DNA of 64,000 nucleotides from Halomonas sp. 'Soap Lake #6' (GTDB lineage: Bacteria; Pseudomonadota; Gammaproteobacteria; Pseudomonadales; Halomonadaceae), in the NCBI RefSeq assembly GCF_003031405.1, contig NZ_CP020469.1:4739687-4803686 (forward strand), read 5' to 3'. Position 1 is the stretch's first letter. The number at the start of each line of letters is the position of its first letter. Shown here in pieces: positions 40,205-50,508 of this stretch. The notes below the pieces were generated by a model. It had not been told where the DNA came from. It saw nothing but the letters and a program-made list of their open reading frames with translations, and made no database searches. The translations under genes and the position numbers were made by a program.

Positions 40205-40960
40205 TCATAGTTTAATACCGCGGTGAAGGGCGACAATACCACCAGTGAGGTTGGTATATTCGACCCGTTCAAGGCCTGCGGTTTCCATCATCTCTTTCAG
40301 CGTTTCCTGGTCAGGATGCATACGAATAGACTCCGCCAGATAGCGATAGCTTTCGCCGTCACCCGCTACAAGTTCACCCATTTTGGGCAGTAGCCGGAAA
40401 GAGTACTCATCATAAGCTTTGGAAAGCAATGGATTATTGGGCTTTGAGAACTCAAGTACTAAAAGGCGGCCGCCAGGCTTTAGTACACGGGCCATGGAGC
40501 GCAGTGCCGCATCTTTATCGGTCACGTTACGCAGGCCGAAGGCAATTGTAATGCAGTCAAAGCTGTTGTCGGGAAACGGTAAACACTCGGCATTAGCCTG
40601 GACGTATTCAACGTTGCCGCCTACGCCGTTATCCATCAGTTTATCGCGGCCGACTCTTAACATTGAGGCGTTGATATCCGCGAGCACTACTTTGCCGCTG
40701 GGGCCGACAAGGCGCGAAAACTTGAGCGTTAAATCACCGGTGCCACCTGCAATATCCAGGACGTGGTGCCCTGGGCGAACACCTGCGCGTTCGATAGTGA
40801 GTCTTTTCCATATGCGGTGAATGCCCATCGACATCAGGTCATTCATAACATCGTAGCGGGCGGCTACCGAATGGAAAACATCGGCCACTCGGGACGCTTT
40901 TTCGTCAACGGGAACTTCTTGGTAACCAAAATGGGTAGTGCGCTTTTCAGTGGGGCTCAT
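40205..40960 (-). CDS. ubiE: Ubiquinone/menaquinone C-methyltransferase UbiE
   Basis: A 251-residue SAM methyltransferase acting on demethyl-ubiquinol (and menaquinol). SAM motif [18 protein letters not shown], and the C-terminal G-G-I-V-A-L-H-R-G are typical. First gene of the ubiE-ubiJ-ubiB-hisE-tatABC unit. Its start is separated from the DUF971 gene by 121 bases with no clear terminator. Confidence 0.96.
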   Translation of the reverse strand: MSPTEKRTTHFGYQEVPVDEKASRVADVFHSVAARYDVMNDLMSMGIHRIWKRLTIERAGVRPGHHVLDIAGGTGDLTLKFSRLVGPSGKVVLADINASMLRVGRDKLMDNGVGGNVEYVQANAECLPFPDNSFDCITIAFGLRNVTDKDAALRSMARVLKPGGRLLVLEFSKPNNPLLSKAYDEYSFRLLPKMGELVAGDGESYRYLAESIRMHPDQETLKEMMETAGLERVEYTNLTGGIVALHRGIKL

Positions 40961-41081
40961 GGGGCTGTAGCTCCCGAGTTCGAGGCGGTAATAGTCGACC
41001 CAAAGGTCGTCGCATTAAAAGGTTGGCGATATTGTAGCCTTCTCTAGCCCAATTTGTCTGCGCTTCACCTGGGACTCAGCG

Positions 41082-41465
41082 TCACAGTTGCTTGAATTGT
41101 ATGCCAGCCGGCTCCCGCGAAGCACCAGCATCCTGTAAGCGCTGCAGATAGTTTTGCCAGTAGGTATCCTGATGCTGGGCAAGGTCGTAGAGGTAGTTCC
41201 AGCTATACAGGCCACTATCGTGACCGTCATCAAAGTGTAGCTTTAAGGCGTAATTACCTGCTTGGGTGATATTTTGCAGGCCTACGTCTTTTTTACCAAC
41301 CTGAAGCACGGCTGTATCGCCACCGTGGCCGCGTACTTCTGCAGAAGGTGAATATACGCGCAAAAATTCGATAGGCAGGTGGTAGCGTTCACCGTTGGCG
41401 TAGCCAAGCTCCAGCTCGCGAGCCTGCTTATGGTAGTGAACTCGGGTGGGAGTGGGGGCGTTCAT
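41082..41465 (-). CDS. DUF971 domain protein
   Basis: A 127-residue protein of DUF971 (GBBH-like N-terminal domain), commonly located beside hslVU. It carries the domain pattern L-P-I-E-F-L-R-V-Y-S-P-S-A-E-V and later G-N-Y-A-L-K-L-H-F-D-D-G-H-D-S-G. A mobile Fe-S carrier/assembly (Mrp-related) role has been proposed for DUF971 relatives; unproven here. Downstream of hslU by 77 bases, same direction. Confidence 0.88.
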   Translation of the reverse strand: MNAPTPTRVHYHKQARELELGYANGERYHLPIEFLRVYSPSAEVRGHGGDTAVLQVGKKDVGLQNITQAGNYALKLHFDDGHDSGLYSWNYLYDLAQHQDTYWQNYLQRLQDAGASREPAGIQFKQL

Positions 41466-41542
41466 GGATGAATTTAACCTCTAAAAAGGCGTGGCGATGG
41501 CAGCGCGATTGGCTGTCATCGCCACACTCCATGGGTGCTGGC

Positions 41543-42865
41543 TTACAAAATATAGCGCGATAGGTCTTCGTCGACTGCTAGTTCACCTAGTTGGGCATTG
41601 ACGTAGTCGGCGTCGATGACCAGTGGGCTGTCCATATCACCGCCTTTAAATGAGGCTTCTTCCAGCAAGCGCTCTAGCACCGTGTGTAGGCGGCGGGCAC
41701 CGATGTTTTCGGTGCCTTCGTTAACCTGCCAGGATATCTCGGCAATACGTTCAATGCCGTCCGGGGTGAACTCAAGATCCAGCCCTTCGGTGGCTAGTAG
41801 CGCCTGATACTGCTTGGTTAGCGAGGCAGAAGGCTCGGTGAGAATCCGCTTGAAGTCGCCGGGCGTTAGCGCATCCAGTTCAACGCGAATCGGCAGGCGG
41901 CCCTGCAGTTCAGGAATCAGATCCGAGGGGCGCGCCAGGTGGAAGGCCCCTGAGGCGATGAACAGAATATGATCAGTTTTAACCATGCCGTACTTGGTGG
42001 ACACGGTTGAACCTTCGATCAGCGGCAGTAGGTCACGCTGTACACCTTCACGGGAGACTTCACCGCCGCTGGACTGGCCGCTGCCCTTAGCGACTTTATC
42101 GATCTCATCCAGGAATACAATACCGTGCTGCTCTACAGCTTCAACGGCGCGTGCTTTGATCTCTTCTTCGTTGACCAGCTTGCTGGCTTCTTCGTCGCGC
42201 AGTAGAACTAGCGCTTCTTTCACGGTAACGCGGCGCTGTTCACGCTTTTGCTGGCCCATATTGGAGAACAGGCTCTGCAGCTGGTTGGTCATCTCTTCCA
42301 TGCCCGGCGGGGTCATGATGTCGATACCATGGCTTTGGGAAGAGATCTCGATATCGATCTCTTTATCGTCGAGCTGGCCTTCGCGCAGCTTTTTACGGAA
42401 CGTCTGGCGGGTACCGCTATCTTCCCTGGGTTTATCTTCCTGACCGCGAGGAGGGGGTAGCAGAGCATCCAGCACACGATCTTCTGCGGCGTCTTCTGCA
42501 CGGTGGCCGACTTCCTCTTTAGCGTGCTCGCGAACCATCTTGATAGCGGCTTCCATTAGGTCGCGGATAATCGACTCAACGTCACGGCCCACGTAGCCCA
42601 CTTCGGTAAATTTAGTGGCTTCAACCTTGATAAATGGTGCGCGCGCCAGCTTGGCTAGACGGCGGGCAATTTCGGTTTTACCTACGCCGGTAGGGCCAAT
42701 CATTAGAATATTTTTCGGGGTAACTTCAGGGCGCAGATCGTCATCGAGCTGCATACGCCGCCAGCGGTTGCGCAGCGCAATGGCCACGGCGCGTTTAGCA
42801 TCTTGCTGGCCAATAATATATTGATCCAGGGCGTGAACGATTTCGCGGGGTGTCATCTGGGTCAT
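41543..42865 (-). CDS. hslU: ATP-dependent protease ATPase subunit HslU
   Basis: A 440-residue AAA+ unfoldase that feeds substrates into HslV. Walker A G-P-T-G-V-G-K-T (residues 57-64), the I domain with the E/D/K-rich insertion (about 110-230), Walker B F-L-D-E-I-D and the C-terminal D-L-S-R-Y-I-L tail that docks on HslV are all present. It follows hslV after nine bases in a heat-shock type operon. Confidence 0.97.
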   Translation of the reverse strand: MTQMTPREIVHALDQYIIGQQDAKRAVAIALRNRWRRMQLDDDLRPEVTPKNILMIGPTGVGKTEIARRLAKLARAPFIKVEATKFTEVGYVGRDVESIIRDLMEAAIKMVREHAKEEVGHRAEDAAEDRVLDALLPPPRGQEDKPREDSGTRQTFRKKLREGQLDDKEIDIEISSQSHGIDIMTPPGMEEMTNQLQSLFSNMGQQKREQRRVTVKEALVLLRDEEASKLVNEEEIKARAVEAVEQHGIVFLDEIDKVAKGSGQSSGGEVSREGVQRDLLPLIEGSTVSTKYGMVKTDHILFIASGAFHLARPSDLIPELQGRLPIRVELDALTPGDFKRILTEPSASLTKQYQALLATEGLDLEFTPDGIERIAEISWQVNEGTENIGARRLHTVLERLLEEASFKGGDMDSPLVIDADYVNAQLGELAVDEDLSRYIL

Positions 42866-42874
42866 AAGGTGGCC

Positions 42875-43408
42875 TCAACGGTCGTTGATGTTCAGCTCTT
42901 CGAGCGTCACGTGGTGATTGGTAAATACGCAGATGTCACCGGCGATTTGCAGGGATTTTTCGGTAATTTCCCGAGCGGAAAGCTCAGTGTTTTCGAGTAG
43001 CGCACGGGCACTGGCTTGGGCGAAATTGCCGCCGGAGCCGATGGCGATAATGCCTCGCTCCGGCTCGACCACGTCGCCGTTACCGGTGATGATTAGCGAG
43101 GCGCTGTGGTCGGCCACGGCAAGTAGTGCTTCAAGGCGGCGTAGTGCGCGATCGGTGCGCCAATCTTTGGCAAGCTCAACCGCGGCTTTAGTAAGGTGGC
43201 CCTGGTACTTTTCCAGTTGCGCTTCAAAACGCTCAAACAGGGTAAACGCATCGGCGGTGCCGCCGGCAAAACCTGCCAGCACTTTACCGCGATAAAGGCG
43301 GCGTACTTTACTGGCGTTGCCTTTCATCACGGTATTGCCCAGCGATACTTGGCCGTCGCCAGCAAGGGCAACCTGGTTACCGCGGCGTACGGAGACGATA
43401 GTGGTCAT
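42875..43408 (-). CDS. hslV: ATP-dependent protease peptidase subunit HslV
   Basis: A 177-residue proteasome beta-type peptidase. The mature N-terminus is Thr2 (M-T-T-I-V-S), the catalytic nucleophile after Met removal; K33 region G-K-V-L-A-G-F-A-G and G-S-G-G-N-F-A motifs are conserved. Forms the inner rings of HslUV, which degrades misfolded proteins such as sigma32 and SulA. A sigma32-like promoter may precede it. Confidence 0.97.
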   Translation of the reverse strand: MTTIVSVRRGNQVALAGDGQVSLGNTVMKGNASKVRRLYRGKVLAGFAGGTADAFTLFERFEAQLEKYQGHLTKAAVELAKDWRTDRALRRLEALLAVADHSASLIITGNGDVVEPERGIIAIGSGGNFAQASARALLENTELSAREITEKSLQIAGDICVFTNHHVTLEELNINDR

Positions 43409-43490
43409 GGAGATAACTCCTTGGGGGGAGGCGTGCTCCCGATGACTGATGGGCTGCTTACAGCGGCCGCAAAAAAAGCGATTCCCAACA

Positions 43491-43518
43491 AAATGCGGGC
43501 GGCCGATAAAAAATCAAC
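43491..43518 (-). promoter_or_regulatory. Possible sigma32-like promoter of hslVU
   Basis: GTTGATT (minus strand, 43518-43512) and CCCGCATTT (43499-43491) resemble the heat-shock -35 CTTGAAA and -10 CCCCATNT with a 12-base spacer, slightly short. A CGGGCGG/CCGCCCG inverted repeat overlaps it. Confidence 0.3.
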
Positions 43519-43594
43519 CGCCCGTGCAATTTAAAGCCGCTAGATAAAGTAGGGCTTAGGCTATGTTCGGGAGCGTAGCAAAGGGGCAGGCTCG

Positions 43595-44326
43595 CTAGTT
43601 TTGCAGCTGGATCAGTAGTGGTTCAATGCCCTGAGTGCTCATAAGGTCCTGGGCCCGGTTTAGTTCTCGGGTATCCTCGTAGGGGCCCACCTGGACGCGG
43701 TGCCAGGTATCCCCACCCGCCTGAACTTCGCTAATCTGCGCTAGCAGGCTCAAGTTGCGCAGGCGACTGCGCAGCTGTTCCGCGTCGCTAAGCTCGCGAA
43801 ATGAGGCGGCTTGCAGCATGTAGCGGTTTGGGACGCTGGGGCTGGCGGCTGCTTGCTGTGCAGCGGCAATTTGCTCATCCGGGCGCATATTCGCTGCAAT
43901 AACCTGTGCAATTGGGTCATCGCCTGCGCTGCTATCCGCTGTGCTAGCTGCGGGCTGCTCGGCGACTTCTGGTCGGGTTACTGTGGAGGGTAGCGTTACG
44001 CCAGGTGCAATCACCTCAGTTTCAGGAAGCAGTGTGTAGAACTCAAAGGTAGGCATCGAAGGCTCCGCCGCGTTTTCTGTCTGGCGGGCTGCGCTGCGTT
44101 CATCGCTGCTAGATGGCTTGGGTAGTACGGTTGCCTGGGGTGATGCTGCACTCTGCTCTTGCCAGGGGGCAGTGCCGTGCTGGTGTTGCGCCAGGAAAAA
44201 GCCTACGACCACCCCGGCAAGCCCCCAAAGCCAGCCTGGGGCGCGCCATCCACCGCCGGAGCTGCGGGCAGATTTGCGCTGAGAGGTGGCGCCTCGGCGG
44301 GCGGGTTTATTGCTTGGGCTGGCCAT
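43595..44326 (-). CDS. SPOR domain cell-division protein (FtsN-like)
   Basis: A 243-residue protein: basic cytoplasmic N-terminus (R/S/K-rich, ~30 residues), one membrane helix (W-L-W-G-L-A-G-V-V-V-G-F-F-L-A), a Pro/Ala/Ser-rich periplasmic linker, and a C-terminal SPOR domain (about residues 165-240) that binds denuded peptidoglycan at the septum. FtsN-like by layout and position beside argS and hslVU. An FtsN essential segment is not obvious, so it could be another SPOR protein. Confidence 0.88.
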   Translation of the reverse strand: MASPSNKPARRGATSQRKSARSSGGGWRAPGWLWGLAGVVVGFFLAQHQHGTAPWQEQSAASPQATVLPKPSSSDERSAARQTENAAEPSMPTFEFYTLLPETEVIAPGVTLPSTVTRPEVAEQPAASTADSSAGDDPIAQVIAANMRPDEQIAAAQQAAASPSVPNRYMLQAASFRELSDAEQLRSRLRNLSLLAQISEVQAGGDTWHRVQVGPYEDTRELNRAQDLMSTQGIEPLLIQLQN

Positions 44327-44329
44327 GGA

Positions 44330-46015
44330 TTACATCTCCTCTGGGGCGCTGACCCCCATGAGATCAAGTCCGTTGCGCAGTACTTGGCGAGTGGCTAAGC
44401 CAAGTGCTAAGCGTGTGTTGCGCAGGGTGTCGTCGTCAACCATCACTTTGACCGCGTTATAGCAGGTATGGAAGTCGCCAGCTAAGTCCAGCAGGTACTG
44501 GGCAATTTGCTGAGGCTCGCGATTCTTGGCGGCGTTTTCGACCACTTCCGGGTAGCGAGCCAAACGGTTTAACACGGCTTTCTCCTGGTCGCTATCCAGC
44601 AGGGCCAGGTTAGCCATGGCGAGACCATGGTCAAACGGCGTGCCTGCGTCTTCGGCTTTACGCAGCATGCTGGATACCCGCGCATGGGCGTATTGAATGT
44701 AGTACACCGGGTTGTCGTTCGACTGAGAGCGGGCCAGGTCGATATCAAAAGTCAACTGCGAATCCGCCCGACGAGCCGCCAGGAAGAAGCGTGTAGCATC
44801 GCGGCCTACTTCATCAATAAGGTCTCGCACGGTGACGTAGCTGCCAGCGCGTTTGGAGAGTTTTACCTCAACGCCAGAGCGGGTCACCATCACCATCTGG
44901 TGCAGTACATAGTCGGGCCAGCCTTTAGGAATGCCGACTTCCAGCGCCTGTAGGCCTGCGCGCACGCGGGTAACCGTGGAGTGGTGGTCAGCGCCCTGTT
45001 CGTTGATCACGGTTTTGAAGCCGCGTTGCCACTTATTGAGGTGGTAGGCCACATCGGGCAAAAAGTAGGTATAACCGCCTTCACGCTTACGCATGACGCG
45101 GTCTTTATCATCGCCAAAGTCGGTGGTGCGCAGCCACAGAGCACCATCCTCTTCGTAGGTGTGGCCGTTGGCGATCAGCTTTTCGACGGTGGCGTCTACC
45201 TTGCCATCTTCGTAAAGCGATGACTCCAAGAAGTACACGTCAAACTCAACTCCAAAGGCTTTGAGATCTAGATCCTGCTCTCGGCGTAGCCAAGCAACCG
45301 CAAAGGCTTGAATGGCTTCTAGGTCGTTTGCATCGCCTTTTGCAGTGACTTCGCGATCGTCAGCGGTCACCGTTTTGCCTGCCATGTAGTCGTTGGCGAC
45401 ATCGGTAATGTATTCGCCGCGGTAGCCATCTTCCGGCCAACTGGCGTCGTCGGGCCCAAGCCCTTTCGCACGGGCCTGAACGGAAAGCGCCAGGTTTTTG
45501 ATTTGGGCGCCAGCATCGTTGTAGTAAAACTCGCGGGTTACGTCGTAGCCGGTGGCTTCTAATAGGCGGCATAGGCAGTCGCCTATCGCTGCGCCACGGC
45601 CATGGCCAACGTGCAGTGGGCCAGTGGGGTTGGCTGATACGAACTCCACCTGCACTTTTTCGCCTTTACCAATTAGGCTACGGCCAAAGGCATCGCCGCT
45701 ATCTAGCGCCTGGGCGACGATTTGTGCGGCGGCATCGGCGGCGGCAAAAAAGTTAATAAACCCGGGGCCCGCAATCTCGGTTTTTTGAATCGCGTCGCTG
45801 GCGGGTAGGGCTGCCACCAACGTGTCAGCAAGCTCACGGGGCTTAATGCCCGCGGGCTTTGCCAGCATCAACGCTAAGTTGGTCGCGTAGTCGCCATGGG
45901 CTTTATCTTTGGTAGGGTCAACCTTGATGGCTGGCTGTAGGTCGTTGGGCAGCACGCCTTGGTGCTTAAGCGCGGTGACCGCGCCTTCGAGCAAAGAAAT
46001 AATCGTGTCTTTCAT
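44330..46015 (-). CDS. argS: Arginyl-tRNA synthetase
   Basis: A 561-residue class I aminoacyl-tRNA synthetase. The HIGH-type motif is H-V-G-H-G-R-G (about residues 130), and K-L-S-K-R-A-G-S-Y replaces KMSKS, as is usual for this branch. N-terminal additional domain and C-terminal DALR anticodon-binding domain are present. ATG at 46015 fits the normal length (577); an ATG at 46093 would add a basic tail with no clear SD. The SPOR gene starts three bases after its stop. Confidence 0.96.
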   Translation of the reverse strand: MKDTIISLLEGAVTALKHQGVLPNDLQPAIKVDPTKDKAHGDYATNLALMLAKPAGIKPRELADTLVAALPASDAIQKTEIAGPGFINFFAAADAAAQIVAQALDSGDAFGRSLIGKGEKVQVEFVSANPTGPLHVGHGRGAAIGDCLCRLLEATGYDVTREFYYNDAGAQIKNLALSVQARAKGLGPDDASWPEDGYRGEYITDVANDYMAGKTVTADDREVTAKGDANDLEAIQAFAVAWLRREQDLDLKAFGVEFDVYFLESSLYEDGKVDATVEKLIANGHTYEEDGALWLRTTDFGDDKDRVMRKREGGYTYFLPDVAYHLNKWQRGFKTVINEQGADHHSTVTRVRAGLQALEVGIPKGWPDYVLHQMVMVTRSGVEVKLSKRAGSYVTVRDLIDEVGRDATRFFLAARRADSQLTFDIDLARSQSNDNPVYYIQYAHARVSSMLRKAEDAGTPFDHGLAMANLALLDSDQEKAVLNRLARYPEVVENAAKNREPQQIAQYLLDLAGDFHTCYNAVKVMVDDDTLRNTRLALGLATRQVLRNGLDLMGVSAPEEM

Positions 46016-46157
46016 TAAAATATCCGAATGTCGTCGTTGGCGGCGTGTGCAGGCGCCCAGGTGATGCAGCGGCAAAGTGTTCATTATCGGCAATTGGCGC
46101 GCAGTTTCAAAGCCGTATCGGTACCGGTTAAGTTAAGTCCGGCGCAGACATATGCCA

Positions 46158-48416
46158 TTAAGCTAGCGTTTGTGGGTCAATATCGATTGACCAGCGTACT
46201 TTGCGTGCCTCGCGATTGGCCTCTAACCACTGTACCAGCCAGTTGGCTGCAGCGTGTCGGTGGCTGCGTTTATCTGCTGCCAACATTACGTGGAGATGAT
46301 AACGATTCTGGCGCCGTTCCATGGGGGCTGGCACTGGGCCTAAGCAGCGCACGGGAATGTCGGCTACTTTGATCCACTGACGAAGCGCCTGGGCGGCTTG
46401 CTGCGCCAAGGCAAGCACTTCGTCTTCTTTAGGGCTCTCTAAGCGTAGCAGTGCCATGAAGCAGAAGGGGGGAAGCTTGGCGATGCGGCGCTCCTCTAAC
46501 AGGCTTCGCGCCAATACGCTATAACCGTGTTCGGCAAGTTGGCCCAGGTGCGGATCGTCTGGGTGCAGTGTCTGTACCAGCACGCGCCCTGGGTGAGCGG
46601 CGCGTCCAGCGCGCCCAGCGACTTGCTCTAATAGCTGGGCACTGTGCTCAAGAGCGCGGAAATCAGCTGCATAGAGGCCTCCATCGGCGTTAACCACTAC
46701 GACCAGCGTAACATGGGGGAGGTGGTGGCCTTTTGCCAACATCTGGGTGCCCACTAGCAGGCAGGGCTCGCCGCGCTGAATTTCTTTGAGTATTTGCTCA
46801 AAACTCTCTTTTTTACGCGTACTGTCGCGATCAATACGGTGAACGGTAACGTTAGGAAACAAGCCTTGCAGGGTCTCTTCGGTTCGCTCGGTGCCACTAC
46901 CTAGCGCTCGTAGATCGCCGCTACCACACTTCGGGCATGCATCTGGCAGGGCACGGCGGCTATCGCAGTGGTGGCAGGCAAGCAGTGGTGGCTGGCGGTG
47001 CAGCGTCATACGGGAGTCGCACTGGTCGCACTCGGCTATCCAGCCGCAGCTATGGCAGGCAAGCGTTGGTGCAAAGCCGCGGCGATTAATAAAGACCAAT
47101 ACCTGTTTGCCCGCGTTAAGCGTGCTTTGGATGGCCTTGATTGCTCCAGGCAGCAGCCCTCCCTGACGACGCTGGTGACGCAGGTCGATCAGTTCAAGTT
47201 TGGCTGGGGGGTGGCGGCTGGGGCGCTGAGTTAACCGCAGATGTCGATAAGTGCCGGAAAGTGCCTGCTGCAAGCTTTCAAATGAGGGGGTTGCGCTGCC
47301 CAGTAGCAGCGGAATGTTATGGTAATTCGCTCTGGCAACCGCGAGGTCGCGGGCATGGTAGCGCAGCCCATCGTGCTGTTTGTAGGAACCGTCGTGCTCT
47401 TCATCAACAATAATTGCCCCGGGATTAGCGAGTGGTGTGAAAATCGCCGAACGAGTGCCGATGATGACCAAGGCGCGGCCATTGGCAGCGGCCTCCCACA
47501 CATCCAGGCGCTCTGGGTCGGTAAGTCCAGAGTGCAGCGCCACGACAGGTACACGAAAACGGCTTCTAAAACGCGCTAGGGTTTGGGGGGTTAAGCCTAT
47601 TTCGGGCACTAGTACCAAGGACTGTTTGCCCTTGGCGGCCAGTGCTTCGATTAGCTGTAAATAAATTTCAGTTTTGCCGCTACCGGTAACCCCTTCCAGC
47701 AGACAGGGGTGGTAGCTGTCGAGCTTCTCGTGCAGCACGGCAAGTGCTGCCGCCTGCTCGCGATTAAGCGACAGTGAGGGGGAAGCCAGCAAGCTACCGC
47801 TGGAAGCTTTGGGGGCTGTTAAGATAATCTCTTCAGCGCGCACGAAGCCCTTTTTCTGCAGTGCTAATAATTGATCGCGGGTGAAACCGTGGGCGCTAAT
47901 TGCACGCCCTGCCAAGCCGTGAGGATGTTGGCGCAATAGTGCATATAGCTCGGCTTGTTTAGGGGCGCGCTGCAGGGAGGCTTCATCGTGTGTCTCAAGC
48001 GCTAGCCACAGGGTTTGTGTTCGGCCTGCCATGGTGTGTCCTTGGCGCAGGCGTGCGGGCATGGCCAGTTGCATAGTGTCACCCAGGCTATGCTGGTAGT
48101 AACGGGCGGTAAAATGGCACAGCCACTGCCAGTCGCTTGGTAGCGGCGCATCATCAAGTACATCGCTGATGGCACGCAGCTTAGAGCGGGGCAGTTCACT
48201 GCCGGTCGCCAGCGCCACAATGACACCGACTACTTCCCTGCGGCCAAAGGGTACGCGTACCCTCAGCCCAGCCTGCCAGCCGCAGGAGGGGGCTGGGTGA
48301 GCAGGCAAATAGTCGAATAGGCGGCGCAGTGGTGACGGTAGGGCCACTTTTAGCACCTGAAAAGATCCCAGGGGCGGCTCTTCAGTGAGTGTCTGAGAAG
48401 AAGCAGAATCGGACAA
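46158..48416 (-). CDS. priA: Primosomal protein N' (replication restart helicase PriA)
   Basis: A 752-residue superfamily 2 DNA helicase that reloads the replisome at stalled forks. N-terminal 3'-DNA-binding domain, Walker A G-V-T-G-S-G-K-T, D-E-E-H box, two zinc-binding Cys pairs (C-H-S-C and C-D-Q-C, then C-H-H-C and C-P-K-C) and the C-terminal helicase part are intact. A TTG at 48416 preceded by GGAGG (four-base spacing) is preferred to an ATG at 48560, which would lie within the rpmE leader and extend a 48-residue tail. Divergent from rpmE, a conserved arrangement. Confidence 0.93.
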   Translation of the reverse strand: MSDSASSQTLTEEPPLGSFQVLKVALPSPLRRLFDYLPAHPAPSCGWQAGLRVRVPFGRREVVGVIVALATGSELPRSKLRAISDVLDDAPLPSDWQWLCHFTARYYQHSLGDTMQLAMPARLRQGHTMAGRTQTLWLALETHDEASLQRAPKQAELYALLRQHPHGLAGRAISAHGFTRDQLLALQKKGFVRAEEIILTAPKASSGSLLASPSLSLNREQAAALAVLHEKLDSYHPCLLEGVTGSGKTEIYLQLIEALAAKGKQSLVLVPEIGLTPQTLARFRSRFRVPVVALHSGLTDPERLDVWEAAANGRALVIIGTRSAIFTPLANPGAIIVDEEHDGSYKQHDGLRYHARDLAVARANYHNIPLLLGSATPSFESLQQALSGTYRHLRLTQRPSRHPPAKLELIDLRHQRRQGGLLPGAIKAIQSTLNAGKQVLVFINRRGFAPTLACHSCGWIAECDQCDSRMTLHRQPPLLACHHCDSRRALPDACPKCGSGDLRALGSGTERTEETLQGLFPNVTVHRIDRDSTRKKESFEQILKEIQRGEPCLLVGTQMLAKGHHLPHVTLVVVVNADGGLYAADFRALEHSAQLLEQVAGRAGRAAHPGRVLVQTLHPDDPHLGQLAEHGYSVLARSLLEERRIAKLPPFCFMALLRLESPKEDEVLALAQQAAQALRQWIKVADIPVRCLGPVPAPMERRQNRYHLHVMLAADKRSHRHAAANWLVQWLEANREARKVRWSIDIDPQTLA

Positions 48417-48445
48417 TTGGCCTCCGGCGTTAAGTTTGCTAGAAT
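48417..48445 (+). promoter_or_regulatory. Putative rpmE promoter
   Basis: TTGGCC (48417), 17-base spacer, TGC-TAGAAT (-10 at 48440-48445, extended). Transcription from about 48452 would give a 110-base leader. Confidence 0.5.
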
Positions 48446-48477
48446 GCGCGGCCGCTTCGAATCTATAGGATTGGGCG

Positions 48478-48500
48478 GCTAACCGGTTAGCAGTTTTTTC
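48478..48500 (+). promoter_or_regulatory. Palindrome plus T-run in the rpmE leader (possible attenuator or operator)
   Basis: GCTAACCGGTTAGC (48478-48491) followed by a run of six T. In the mRNA this is a short hairpin with U-run, a possible attenuator; as DNA it is a 14-bp perfect palindrome. Confidence 0.45.
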
Positions 48501-48561
48501 ACACCCGTATGCGGTGCCTGGCAACGGATCAGGTGGCGGCATACAGCTCATGAGGCTCAAG

Positions 48562-48777
48562 ATGAAACAAGGTATCCACCCGAATTACAACACGGTCACC
48601 GCCAACTGTTCTTGCGGTGCAACCTTCCAGGTTGGTTCTACCTCTGGTCAGGACTTCTCTCTGGACGTATGCTCCAACTGCCACCCGTTCTACACTGGTA
48701 AGCAGAAGCAAGCGACCACTGGTGGCCGTGTAGAGCGCTTCAACAAGCGTTTTGGCGCTGCAGTCAAGCGCGGTTAA
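48562..48777 (+). CDS. rpmE: 50S ribosomal protein L31
   Basis: A 71-residue bL31 of the zinc-binding (C+) type: C16, C18, C37 and C40 are all present. In zinc starvation many bacteria replace this form with a Cys-less paralogue (YkgM), none seen here. ATG at 48562 with GAGG before it is preferred to upstream ATGs. The 110-base leader and a strong terminator make it a single-gene unit. Confidence 0.98.
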   Translation: MKQGIHPNYNTVTANCSCGATFQVGSTSGQDFSLDVCSNCHPFYTGKQKQATTGGRVERFNKRFGAAVKRG

Positions 48778-48822
48778 TCCTAACGGATTTTCCCTTCCGC
48801 GGGCACGTCATGTGCCTTGCGC

Positions 48823-48852
48823 AAAAAGCCCACACTTCGGTGTGGGCTTTTT
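48823..48852 (+). terminator. Terminator of rpmE
   Basis: Perfect arms AAAAAGCCCACAC and GTGTGGGCTTTTT with a TTCG tetraloop. Confidence 0.95.
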
Positions 48853-48871
48853 GTTGGCCATAAGAAAATTG

Positions 48872-48907
48872 GTTGTAAGAGAAGTTGTAAGAGAAGTTGA
48901 ACGAGAA
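48872..48907 (+). repeat. 12-bp tandem repeat, three copies
   Basis: GTTGTAAGAGAA at 48872 and 48884, GTTGAACGAGAA at 48896. Lies in the 402-base gap between rpmE and the malic enzyme gene; apart from this, the next repeat and the rpmE terminator, I see nothing coding in the gap. Confidence 0.85.
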
Positions 48908-48945
48908 ATAGCCTATGTGACGCACTGAATAGCGCAAGGCACTAA

Positions 48946-48969
48946 ATCTAGTATTTGATCTAGTATTTG
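48946..48969 (+). repeat. 12-bp tandem duplication
   Basis: ATCTAGTATTTG occurs twice in a row (48946 and 48958), also in the rpmE-malic enzyme gap. Confidence 0.9.
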
Positions 48970-49179
48970 GCTGAATGCTGCACTGCATCAATAAGCAAAC
49001 CGTTATAGCTGAAGTGCTGATGTATAAGTTGCAGCAAATGGCTGCTAAAAGCATCGAACGTGAGTAAAAGTTCGCTAAAACGGTTGTTTTCTGGATGGGT
49101 TGACTGCGTGCTTGAGGCGCTTGGGTTTTTTCTATATTCTGAAACGACTTAACTATTTTAGGCTGATTGGACCCTGACA

Positions 49180-50454
49180 ATGATGGATGCAAACAAGCAA
49201 GCGGCTTTGGATTATCACGCTAAACCGATTCCCGGTAAGCTTTCTGTGGAGTTAACTAAACCCACTGCTACCGCTCGGGACTTGGCACTGGCGTACAGTC
49301 CAGGCGTTGCTGAACCGGTGCGTGAAATTGCTCGCGAGGCGGAGAATGCGTACCGCTATACCGGTAAAGGAAATCTTGTGGCAGTGATTTCTGACGGTAC
49401 CGCAATTTTAGGGTTAGGCAACCTTGGTCCGCTGGCGAGTAAGCCGGTAATGGAAGGTAAGGGAGTACTGTTTAAGTGTTTTGCTGGGATTAACTCTGTC
49501 GATATCGAAGTGGATGCTGAAAGCCCGCAGGCATTTATCGATACTGTTGCTCGCATTGCTGACACCTGGGGTGGCATCAATCTTGAGGATATCAAAGCCC
49601 CTGAGTGCTTTGTGATCGAAAAAGCGTTGATTGAGCGCTGTAACATTCCTGTTTTCCATGATGATCAGCACGGTACGGCAATTGTGACCGCTGCAGGTAT
49701 GTTAAATGCCCTGGATATTGCGGGCAAAACCATCGAAAACGTTAAGATTGTTTGCATGGGCGCTGGCGCGGCGGCTATTGCCTGTATGCGACTGTTAGTC
49801 TCTTGCGGCGCTAAAAAAGAGAACTTAGTGATGCTTGATCGTCGTGGGGTTATCCACACCCACCGAGACGGCATTAATGAGTATAAAGCTGAATTTGCAC
49901 GTGATACCGAGATGCGCACGCTAGACGATGCCATCGATGGTGCCGATGTATTTATCGGTTTGTCTGGCCCAGGCCTGCTTTCAGCAGAGCAGGTGAAGAA
50001 AATGGCCTCGGACCCGGTAATTTTCGCCTGCACCAACCCTGATCCAGAAATTCATCCAGACATTGCCCGCGAAGCTCGCCCGGATGTGATTATGGCGACT
50101 GGTCGGTCTGATTTCCCGAATCAGGTTAATAATGTACTGGGTTTCCCGTTTATTTTCCGCGGAGCGCTGGATGTGCGTGCCACGCGCATTAACGAGGCCA
50201 TGAAACTGGCAGCCGTTCATGCCTTGAAAGACTTGGCCCGTGAGCCTGTCCCCCAGGCAGTATTGGATGCTTACGAGCGTACTGAAATGAGCTTTGGCCG
50301 CGAGTACATTATCCCCACTCCGGTTGATATTCGTTTGCTGGATCGTATCTCCTCTGCGGTAGCACAAGCGGCGGTGGACTCTGGTGTGGCACGCAAACCT
50401 TATCCGGCACACTACCCACTGAAAACCATTGACGACGTTTATGGCGACTGCTGA
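49180..50454 (+). CDS. Malic enzyme, short form (oxaloacetate-decarboxylating)
   Basis: A 424-residue enzyme converting malate to pyruvate and CO2 with NAD(P)+. The N-terminal malic domain with Y-S-P-G-V-A-E-P and I-N-L-E-D-I-K-A-P-E-C-F, then the NAD(P) Rossmann domain G-A-G-A-A-A-I-A are complete. The long phosphotransacetylase-like domain of E. coli MaeB (759 aa) is missing; the frame ends cleanly, so it is the short MaeB-like form. Cofactor specificity not decided. Location beside priA-rpmE is as in Pseudomonas. Confidence 0.92.
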   Translation: MMDANKQAALDYHAKPIPGKLSVELTKPTATARDLALAYSPGVAEPVREIAREAENAYRYTGKGNLVAVISDGTAILGLGNLGPLASKPVMEGKGVLFKCFAGINSVDIEVDAESPQAFIDTVARIADTWGGINLEDIKAPECFVIEKALIERCNIPVFHDDQHGTAIVTAAGMLNALDIAGKTIENVKIVCMGAGAAAIACMRLLVSCGAKKENLVMLDRRGVIHTHRDGINEYKAEFARDTEMRTLDDAIDGADVFIGLSGPGLLSAEQVKKMASDPVIFACTNPDPEIHPDIAREARPDVIMATGRSDFPNQVNNVLGFPFIFRGALDVRATRINEAMKLAAVHALKDLAREPVPQAVLDAYERTEMSFGREYIIPTPVDIRLLDRISSAVAQAAVDSGVARKPYPAHYPLKTIDDVYGDC

Positions 50455-50475
50455 TTGCACATAATATCGTTAAGC

Positions 50476-50508
50476 CTACGCCCGCTAATTAGCGGGCGTA
50501 GCTGTTTT
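50476..50508 (+). terminator. Terminator of the malic enzyme gene
   Basis: CTACGCCCGCTAA (50476-50488) and its exact complement (50489-50501), then CTGTTTT. Confidence 0.85.

Noticed and set aside
48872..48969. Tandem repeats as a CRISPR array
   Set aside because: Units are directly adjacent with no spacers and only 12 bp long.
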